From Mesorhabditis belari (taxonomy: Eukaryota > Nematoda > Chromadorea > Rhabditida > Rhabditidae), in the NCBI GenBank assembly GCA_958450365.1, contig CAUEEP010000752.1, forward strand, positions 1 to 64,000: a stretch of 64,000 nt of DNA. The letters are read 5' to 3'. Of the stretch, positions 56,501-64,000 are shown piece by piece. Positions within the stretch are counted from its first letter, which is position 1, and each line of letters starts with the position of its first letter. A program made the position numbers and the translations under genes. The notes beneath the pieces are model-generated. The model made no database searches, was not told where the DNA came from, and worked only from the letters and a program-made list of their open reading frames with translations.

Positions 56501-59366
56501 CTATGAGGACAATATTATATCATCCTGTAGAGAATTAAATTCTGCGTCGATTGGAACCAAATTTGTGAGTTTAGGTTAAAAATTACCGGCGCTACAACGT
56601 TTCATCAAAATGGGCGGGACCCCGTAGCCGATTATGTGGGTGGGTCTAGGCCAACCATCAAGTATTTGGTATCACCCACACGAGACATTATATGTTAAAT
56701 TTTTAAATAGAGATGATAAAAGGAAAAAAAAGAGCAAAAACTGTTTGTTCAGAGGAAACTTTGAGGCCCCATAATTTTTTTCTTTTATCCTTTCTATTTA
56801 AAATTTCATAATTTTAATGATTCTGCGTTGAATGATACCAAATACTTGATGGTCGGACGCGTCCGGACCCGCTCATTCATAATCGGCTGAAATTCATAAT
56901 CGGCTACGACATATAAACTTTTATTATTGTTCTTGGAGCGCGGGATACTACAGGGTGACAGCCTATCACCATTGCTATTTGTTATGTGCATGGATACATC
57001 CAGACGATAGTGTTGAAGAAGACGCTGGAAAGCATCTCTTTCGACCGTCGACGTGGACTTTGGCCGGATGAAGAGGCCAGGGAGGGATCCATGAGCACCG
57101 GAGAGGAGCAAGGCGGAGGCGCCGAGCCACGCCCGGAGCAACAAATAACAGCATAAAATTGCTATAACCCTCAATAAATTTACTTCTATTATGGTTCTTA
57201 AAAAGCAAAAAAGTTATGCTGCAGCGCGGTTCGAACCCTCGACACACCGCACCGGAGACAGCCGTCAATTTGCATGCGAAAACCAAACAGAACTTATACT
57301 CGCGACTTTAGGGTATTTAAATAATAAAATCCGAGTGAAACATCGAAATGTTCCAAATTCTGATTAAATTGATTGGTTTCTGATCCGATCCAATAAAATC
57401 CGATCCAATATTTCTATTTCTATTTTCTAAACCCCCAAACCCAACTTTTTACTCTTCACATCTCGGTGGGCAATTCGATTCGATTTGAGATAAACTAAAG
57501 CACAAAGAATCTCGCGTGTCCATTTCATGAGAGTGGACACCGAATAATTGATGGTCACATCAAAGATCACTAAAATTGAGAAAATAAACGATAAAAACAA
57601 GATCGAAAGTCGACCATTACTCAGCGATCCCTCTTCACAGTACTCCATAAATATCGGGAATTTCTTTCCAAGATATTCGAAATCGAGTGGTTGATCGATG
57701 AAGCGAACAATATTTGAATGGACCAATTCCTTCAAGATTCTCATCTCTTTTGACTGATCTTCAAGGTTCTCTTTCATCGTGATCGGACTAAATTTGGGTT
57801 AGAAGCATAGAGAGACAAATAAAAGTTAAAGGACCCGGAGCTAAAAAAGCTCAAAAATAAACACTGCAATTTGCGTTTGTTACGTGTTGTGAGTTTAGTG
57901 AACCCAATAGTATTGGGAATTCAATTTACCGATCAAATGCATCACTTTCTGGCCTAAGCGGACATTTTCTCTCTTGGTCTCTATTTGTATGTATGTATGA
58001 GCATAAAAAAACAAAAAAATGAATGTTCAAAAGAGGGCTGAAATTTACATAGCTTTGCACCACTTTCTGAGCGAAGTTCTCCTCTTGGTCCCTTTAAATC
58101 TCCTCCCTATTTCAATCGATTATCGTGGTGAGCCCGGGTGTTTTCCGGGGATCCGCTCCGATCTGCCACAAAAAAAGCGACGCCCGGTGAGGTTAGTTGC
58201 GGGCTCAATTCCTCTTCTGGCATTTGATTTTCAAATTTCTTTTGCACTTTTTTTGAATTGATTTGAAACCGTTTTCACGCCTAGTCAGCCCCTAGCCCTC
58301 TCTACGGTACGTTGCAAAATGATAGGACCACCCTCGATTTTTGCGACTTTTGATTTTAAATAACTAAAAATTTCTTAAGAACCAAACCATCGATTCTTCT
58401 GAAATTTTTTTTACTCAAAAATTGAATAAACTTTGAGAATTTATTGGCAAAAAATCAGAACCAGCTTCTGGTATCATTTTGAAGATTTCACCAAATTTTA
58501 ACCGAAGCTTTAGTTTCCAAAAAAGTGTCTTTTTGAGTGTTTGCCTTCAAATAAACTTTTTGTGGTCAAAATTTTAGAAATTGACATAAACTTAAAAACA
58601 AATATTAACGTAAAAATGAACAAATATTTCTAATGGAACCAAATTTTAACCGAAGCTTTAGTTTTCAAAAAAGCCTCTTTCTTATGCGATGTCAGGGAGA
58701 AAATGGAAAACTCAAAAAAGTCTACTTTTTAAACTGAGCTTATTTTTCAAAAGTTCATGGCTAATACCGCTAATAAAGATACCGTAAATACTGTAATTAA
58801 AGCCCCGGGGCTTCGATTTTTTTTCCCTACCCCATCCCCGGACCCCTCGAAAAATTAGATAAGGGGGTTCACATGGTTTAAAAATTGTATTTTTCTTAAA
58901 ACCACTTTCCCTGACATTGCATAAGAAAGAGGCTTTCTTGAAAACTAAAGCTTCGGTTAAAATTTGGTTCCATTAGAAATTTTTGTTCATTTTTACGTTA
59001 ATATTTGTTTTTAAGTTTAGTTCAATTTCTAAAATTTTGACCACAAAAAGTTTATTTGAAGGCAAACACTCAAAAAGTGACTTGAGACACTAAAATCGGC
59101 GAAATCTTCAAAATGATACCAGAAGCTGGTTCTGATTTTTTGGCAATTAATTCTCAAAGTTTATTCAATTTTTGAGTAAAAAATTTCAGAAGAATCGATG
59201 GTTTGGTTCTTAAGAAATTTTTAGTTATTTAAAATCAAAAGTCGCAAAAATCGAGGGTGGTCCTATCATTTTGCAACGTACTGTACATTCTACCAAAAAT
59301 TACTCACGGTTCGCGGTCATCGAGAAGGAAAACGCTCGAAAAACCTCCACTACCAATTTCTTTCAT
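53562..59366 (-). CDS. Protein kinase with long unrecognised C-terminal extension
   Basis: Minus-strand exons in phase: 59308-59366, 57621-57787, 57453-57569, 56118-56281, 56000-56061, 55736-55819, 55613-55697, then 53562-55524. Kinase signs: MKEIGSGGFSSVF (Gly loop, ~5-12), ITMK (Lys ~25), HRDVK (~110), LKLGDFG (~129), VGTPSHMAPE (~149), CDVFATGLVLWEI (~174), IRMTAEN. The Asn after HRD is one residue closer than usual as spliced. The ~650-residue extension has Cys-rich patches (CHCELTCEKRYL, CDCSPPCELEK) and no known domain. At 54242-54244 one surplus C/G shifts the frame: before it IEALLQIEKAIIEK, after it EAFQEFNERRQEFQEAW. Introns hold a foldback element, a MITE and an RT scrap. May be a pseudogene or contain an assembly error. 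Confidence 0.65.
56437..56915. mobile_element. MITE-like inverted repeat in a kinase intron
   Basis: TATCGTAGCCGATTATGAAT at the left and its mirror at the right; AAGTATTTGGTATCA also occurs in both orientations inside (about 56660 and 56825). Confidence 0.6.
56933..57010 (+). pseudogene. Reverse transcriptase scrap
   Basis: The frame LERGILQGDSLSPLLFVM matches the RGxxQGDxLSPLLF block of non-LTR reverse transcriptases and then stops. It lies antisense in intron 3 of the kinase gene. Confidence 0.6.
57205..57290 (-). pseudogene. Weak tRNA-like segment
   Basis: The minus strand has GGGTTCGAACCGCG (B box); the A box is poor. Noted because such modules recur in this window. Confidence 0.25.
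58305..59283. mobile_element. 979-bp foldback element with ~390-bp arms
   Basis: The termini GTACGTTGCAAAATGATAGG are mirrored and flanked by TA; the arms match for about 390 bp each (e.g. AACCGAAGCTTTAGTTTTCA). A CCCCGG-rich centre (58801-58855) includes a TACCGTAAATACTGTAATTA start of another MITE family. It occupies intron 1 of the kinase gene. The plus-strand ORF at 58019-58261 just before it is not supported. Confidence 0.85.
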
Positions 59367-61554
59367 CGTTTGGTTGATTTGATTCTTGAATAAAAACTAA
59401 TTAGTGAGAAAACGCAAACGCAAAGAAAACGCAAACTTAGTGCCTTTTTTCGTGTGGCGATATTGATTGTGCTTAAAATAGCGAAATTTTAGTCGCATCT
59501 AGTCAGACAACAAGAAAAATCGTCTCCTCTTCTTTTAGTCAAGAGGCAAAAAGTGTAAAAATGAGAAACGGCTATTTATTGAAATGCAATGCACATAAAC
59601 ATTTTTGAAAACTCTTTTTATGTTTTGAAAATAGAAGAAAAATGCTATTAAAACGAATTTTCAGCTATTTTTTTGGGCACAAGCGGTCAGCGATTGAAAA
59701 TGTTATATTATCAAGTATTTTACGTTTTCATCATAATTTTATTTTTCAATTCCAACAAAAGCAGTAAAATCTACTTCTTGTGATATAAAACATCAACTTT
59801 TTGAAGATTCAATGATTAATCGTCATACAAAATGCCTGGCTTTGTAAACATTAATTTGTGCACCTTTGAGTCATACAAAAACAATCTCCGGGAAAGCGTG
59901 GTTGCCATTCTCACACAAATCGAATAAACTGAAAGTCCAAAAGGAATGGCAAGGTCGAGTAATTGTCATGGGATTCAGTTAGTTGGGTGCGGCGTCCTTG
60001 GAGCTCAAATGGCTCGGGGCTAGGCTCGCATCGAATCCTAGCGGCCCTGCTGGGCAATCCTTCCGCAGATCGCATCCGAAAGATTGCTTATAAGCCAACC
60101 ACCGCTTGCTTTGCAAACCAAACAATACAATTGACAAGAAACAGTGTTTTGAAGCTTCTCCAGAGTGTTACAAGAAAATGAATCGAGGATGACGTTGTTG
60201 AAAAATTCCTTATTTTTCAAGGGTGAATTCAGTTTCTTTCAAGAATTGGACGAGGAATTTCGGCGTTTCGAGGAGAAAAAGTTCTCGGGAACTCTCGAAA
60301 ATGGGAACTCTCGATCAGAAAGTTTATTTTATCGCACAAGTTGCCTTTGAAATAAAAAGTTTACACAGTTTTCTATATACAACAACCTCATCCAAATGCA
60401 GACTCGTTAAGAGTTAAAAAAGATAGAAAGATTACATAATGCACGAATTATAAGTATTATCAAAAAGATAGCTGCTCACGTCACTACAAAACTCATTTTA
60501 TTCGTTCATTCTATTTGCCAGGTTTATTTTCCGATCTTTAATTGCTTATCGGGGTATCACAATAACAATAAATCTTTCTTGAAACCTCGAAATTACCTCC
60601 ACTTTTCCGCCAAGATAATTACACATATTCTTTGGCCCTAAACAAGGGTAATTATCGACACAACTCTATCTTCTCATTTTTAAAAGCCTCACGTTTTTCT
60701 TGATGTTTCAATTATACACAAAAGGTCTATTCTATTTACCGTTAAACATTTCAATAGACATCATCCTTAGCTCACCAAATACTTTGTTGTCTAACTGAAT
60801 GAATATCTTAAAATTTTTAAACATACACTAGCTTTGAAGTACAAGATATCCAAGAAATTTAGATTAGTTGACCTATACTAGCTTTGGCTATTAAGCTTTG
60901 GCTATTAAGCTTTGGCAAGAGGCCGGTGAGCGGGGAAAGAAAGGGGAAAGAAAGGACAGGGAAAAGGGTGACTCACTAGGATTTTGTTTCGAATCTTGAC
61001 GATTTAAATCTTGAGAATCCCCTGAAAGAAAGGCCTTGGAGGAATGAAAAATTTAGATTTTCACCCCATCACCGCCTACTGGCAGAGACCAAGAGACAAC
61101 TGAAAAGGTGTGTTTCGACTCAATTTCATTATGGCTTTATACCCGATTTATGCAAAGCTCTGTACAAATTGTTCAAATGTCCCTTCTCCAATCAATCGCC
61201 AGTTTTCGAGAATTTTACCATGCTTTGTTGCTAGCGATCGGATTGTTAGGTAAAAGGTTTGACTCGCAAAGCCTGTCAAATAAATGAGTTCAGGGGCCAG
61301 CTGTCTAATTGAGTTCATTAGCAAGCAATATTGGACTCTCATTCGAGTAAAGCATAAACCGGATATCAACTATGATCTTTTGATGACTGTTTACATAGCA
61401 ATCTCTTGGGGCACAGCTGTGGTGGGTTTTCGATTTTCGGTTTTCAATATACTGGACATTCTAATTGACACATTTCAGATTGTTGTCATGAGTTCGGTCA
61501 CTACATTTTTCGCAATTCTATTCCCGGCGACGAATGATCGCTTGGCGACACCGA
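59367..61554. other. Intergenic, no gene supported
   Basis: AT-rich. A degenerate tRNA-like stretch lies at about 60000-60055. 60885-60925 repeats AGCTTTGGCTATTA. A minus frame at 61148-61369 ends LENWRLIGEGTFEQF, loosely like a casein-kinase N-terminus, but no kinase follows. Confidence 0.35.
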
Positions 61555-61870
61555 TTCGGTTCGCTTTTCGGTTCCCGCTTTGTGTTTCGACATTTGTATT
61601 TAAAGTAAAGCAGAGTGTAGTGGACATTAACTACACTAGAGCTTTGCTTCGGTGTAGCTTTTTCGCTTTGCTAGACTTTCAGTGTACACCGAACCAAAAT
61701 TTCTTGATTAGGTTCGGTTTGGGGGAAAAATTTATAAGAAGACCAAACTAAAAACCTCAAAATCATAACGAAAACCTAAAGGGTTCGGCTTGGTTCGGTT
61801 CGGTGTAAGTTGAAATCCGAAAAATTTTGGTTTGGTTCGGTTTTATACTGAATCGAACCGAACGTGGTTC
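61555..61870. repeat. CGGTTCGG-rich segment in both orientations
   Basis: Words such as CGGTTCGGTT, TTGGTTCGGTTT and their complements (AACCGAACG) recur. Composition resembles 15780-15905. Confidence 0.5.
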
Positions 61871-61904
61871 TAAGCTAAACCCATAATCTCCTCACTTTCG
61901 TAAG

Positions 61905-62420
61905 CATAAAAGCTCTTCTTCAATCTCTTCTTCAAGCTCTTCTTCAATCTCTTCTTCAAGCTCTTCTTCAAGCTCTTCTTCAAGCTCTTCTTCAAGCTCT
62001 TCTTCAATCTCTTCTTCAATCTCTTCTTCAAGCTCTTCTTCAAGCTCTTCTTCAAGCTCTTCTTCAAGCTCTTCTTCAATCTCCGAGCCACTCGATTGGT
62101 GCTCTTTGATTTGTCGTTGAAGATTTTCCTTTCCATCCAAATGCTTTCCTTCCCATCCAAATCCTCAAGCCGGCTATGTGCAACTCGGCCTCCTTCTTCA
62201 AGTTATTCTCCAAGTCGAGCTTTTGACGGCTACTCTCCTCGATGTTTTCATGTTTTCATTAACAATCTTCAGCTCACCCTCAGCTTTTCTCTTTTCTTTC
62301 TCAGTTTTAGTTTTGTTGGACTTCTCGCGTTTGAGAGTTTCCTCCAACTGATCCAAAGTCTGCTCAAGCTTTGACTTGATTTTGTCCAATTCTCTCCCCA
62401 TAATCCTTTGAATATCCAAA
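61905..62420 (-). pseudogene. Myosin heavy chain rod fragment
   Basis: The minus strand reads LDKIKSKLEQTLDQLEETLK, REK, EKEKRKAEGELKIVNEN, then in another frame SSRQKLDLENNLKKEAELH, then LQRQIKEHQSSGSEIEEELE. This is the order of the coiled-coil S2 segment of muscle myosin heavy chain. An 8-bp duplication (GTTTTCAT twice, about 62247) causes one shift. The end dissolves into an EELE repeat. Only ~150 residues remain, so it is a fragment. Confidence 0.7.
61909..62085 (-). repeat. 12-bp microsatellite coding EELE
   Basis: About 14 units of AAGCTCTTCTTC or AATCTCTTCTTC, in frame with the myosin fragment's SEIEEELEEEL. It looks like slippage growth of the native ELEEELE codons. Confidence 0.9.
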
Positions 62421-62647
62421 AAGCTGAAACAGCCAAAAAACTCAATGCCCTCTTTTCTCACTAACTGATTTGTTCTAACGGCTTCAAAAAGAATCTTCAG
62501 TGCATTGGCTGCATTTGAGAACGTCTTTCGATTTATTGGAATACTCAGAAGTGCTGCTATTCTCCTCTACACTCATATTGAGTAAATATTACAACATTAC
62601 AATATTACACGATTTCCCGCTAACCAAAATTATTGCTATATTTACAG

Positions 62648-63194
62648 ATTGCCGAGTTGGCTCCATGAATTTTTTGGTAAATCTAAACACTTTCATGTAC
62701 AAATACGATGATCAAGACGTGGTGATTTACTATCAAGTGATGATCTCAATCAGGTTCGTATTATAGACAACCCTAATCAAATAGAGGCTGAAAATCCCTT
62801 TTGATATCCCATTGAGTCGTTTTTCAGTCGTTTCTTTGCTGTCTCCTTCGACGGGATGTACTTCAATCGAACCCTCCATTGGCCATTCGTCCAAATTCTC
62901 ATTCCTCCCCTATTGCGCATCGGTATCGAGCAACTGAGCGATCTCGTTTCTTTGCGAAATTTGCTCAACAGCTATGTGTACTTTTATGTAGTATATTCAC
63001 CAGCATTTCTCGGGTGTGCACTCGATTTCATGACAAATCGGAAACTGAAAATGGTAGGAAACGAAGAACCACTGGCCTTCGATAAACTTTTGTTTCAGTT
63101 GAAACAAAAGAATAGTGCAAGAGTGAATCGAGCGGAAAGCCTGCTAATGAGACAGGTAAATAAGGAAGAAAGTTGGGATGTTTATTTTGATTAA
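62648..63194 (+). CDS. 7TM receptor, 3' part (TM3 onward)
   Basis: Two exons (62648-62753 and 62828-63194, 74-bp intron) read CRVGSMNFLVNLNTFMYKYD, then MISISRFFAVSFDGMYF, ILIPPLLRIG, YVYFYVVYSPAFLGCALDF and a polar tail to the stop. The block SRFFAVSFDG parallels NRFFAVFFNG in the minus-strand receptor at 46.4-48.5 kb. The 5' exons were not identified; 62462-62647 shows none. Partial gene or fragment. Confidence 0.5.
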
Positions 63195-63234
63195 CTCTCT
63201 CCGGGCTCCACAATATGCACAAGTTGTAAATATA

Positions 63235-63887
63235 CAGGGTGCGTCATAATTATTGCAACAAGAGTTCAAAGACAGCTTTTCAGCTTCAAAGACAGCTTCC
63301 AAACAGCTTTCTTATTTTTTTGCCCCCTTTTTTGTTGTGCTGCGTTCTATCTTCTTTATTCTTGCCTAATTGCCTCCCGCTCACACGAAGAAGACGGTTC
63401 AGGACTGGTGTGTGGCCAACTTTCCCTCAGTGATCACCAAGGATGAATGGCCTCCAAACTCACCGGATCTCAATGTGATGGACTTTTCCATTTGGGCAAT
63501 CTTAGAGGCTAATGTCTGCTCTTTGACCTTGAAGAAGTCTTTGACCAAAGGATGGAAGGCGACTCCTCAAGATGACATTCGGGCCGGAGTGGAGGCATAT
63601 CCGAACCGATTAAGGGCTGTTATCAAGGCAAAAGGCGGTCATATCGAATGATCTATTGTTTCCTTATTTGTTACTGTTAAAGGGGGATTAATCGCGGCCG
63701 GGTGACGAAAAAAAAATTTTTACGGCAACCACCTGTTTTTTATTTTAATATCGCTGATTTTATTATAAAAAAAAAAAATCACCCCCCCCCTTTAAATAAA
63801 GCTATTTCTGTTTAAAAATGTTTCCAGTGAAACTTTTTGGTGTGCAATGCCTTGAGTATCTTGTTGCAATAATTATAACGCACCCTG
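63235..63887 (+). mobile_element. Non-autonomous Tc1-like element keeping the transposase end
   Basis: CAGGGTGCGTCATAATTATT is mirrored at the right with TA on both sides. Inside, 63370-63651 encodes a transposase C-terminus with WPPNSPDLNVMDFSIWAIL (third acidic position) and RLRAVIKAKGGHIE. The first two catalytic blocks are deleted. Confidence 0.85.
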
Positions 63888-63889
63888 TA

Positions 63890-64000
63890 CAGTGGTGGAC
63901 AAAAGTTTAAGAACTTGACCCAAAGGGTTGAACAAAGTCCCCAATCTCCCCGTAAACATGAAATCAGGCCACAGTCATATAAGGAGTAGCTTACACAAAG
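63890..64000 (+). mobile_element. Start of a further Tc1-like element, cut by window edge
   Basis: Directly after the TA that closes the previous element, CAGTGGTGGACAAAAGTTTA begins, a typical Tc1-type terminus. The body lies outside the window. Confidence 0.5.

Noticed and set aside
61148..61369. Casein-kinase-like N-terminus on the minus strand
   Set aside because: LENWRLIGEGTFEQF is suggestive but ends at a stop with no downstream kinase exons found.
61870..62160. Lys-rich (KKSLKKSLKK) ORF
   Set aside because: Shifted-frame reading of the EELE microsatellite.

Overview
The window is AT-rich nuclear DNA of a nematode, probably rhabditid-like; the species cannot be told. Evidence: introns of 36-50 nt with (T)TTCAG or TTTTAG acceptors, chemoreceptor genes of the nematode srh and srt types, and dense Tc1/mariner debris with TA target duplications. 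I assembled exons by hand from reading frame, splice signals and comparison between paralogs. Homology calls rest on remembered family motifs, not on searches.

Layout. 0-3 kb: Tc1-like transposase remnants and a foldback element whose two arms carry tRNA-like A and B boxes. 3.1-8.7 kb: a 5.5 kb imperfect palindrome; each arm has a small signal-peptide ORF, a Cys-rich ORF and a hAT-transposase-like scrap. 8.7-13 kb: mariner, Tc1-like and LINE debris around an apparently intact srh-like receptor gene (10.9-12.2 kb). 13.5-21.0 and 27.9-31.3 kb: two paralogous 14-exon genes, each encoding a 365-aa secreted protein with two thrombospondin type 1-like modules. Their exons match nearly one for one, and their introns differ by nested transposons. 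Between them lie mariner copies and the 3' part of a papain-type cysteine protease gene.

32.1-37.0 kb: a second srh-like receptor gene with a Tc1-like element in intron 1. 37.1-40 kb: foldback elements. 40.0-42.5 kb (minus): an srt-like receptor gene lacking a visible first exon. 46.4-48.5 kb (minus): another 7TM receptor, a scrap of whose first exon sits inside a tRNA-like locus at 44.8-45.0 kb. 49.9-50.8 kb: an unrecognised gene with one frameshift. 51.3-52.1 kb (minus): a compact gene for a SleB-type (bacterial cell-wall hydrolase) domain. 53.6-59.4 kb (minus): a protein kinase with a long unrecognised C-terminal extension and one apparent 1-nt frameshift. 61.5-64 kb: a myosin-rod pseudogene turned into an EELE repeat, a partial 7TM gene and abutting Tc1-like elements.

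Functionally this looks like an environmental-interaction region (chemoreceptors, secreted Cys-rich proteins, a possibly acquired hydrolase) that has been heavily reshaped by TIR and foldback elements. Several of those elements carry tRNA-like modules, which is the most unusual recurring theme here.
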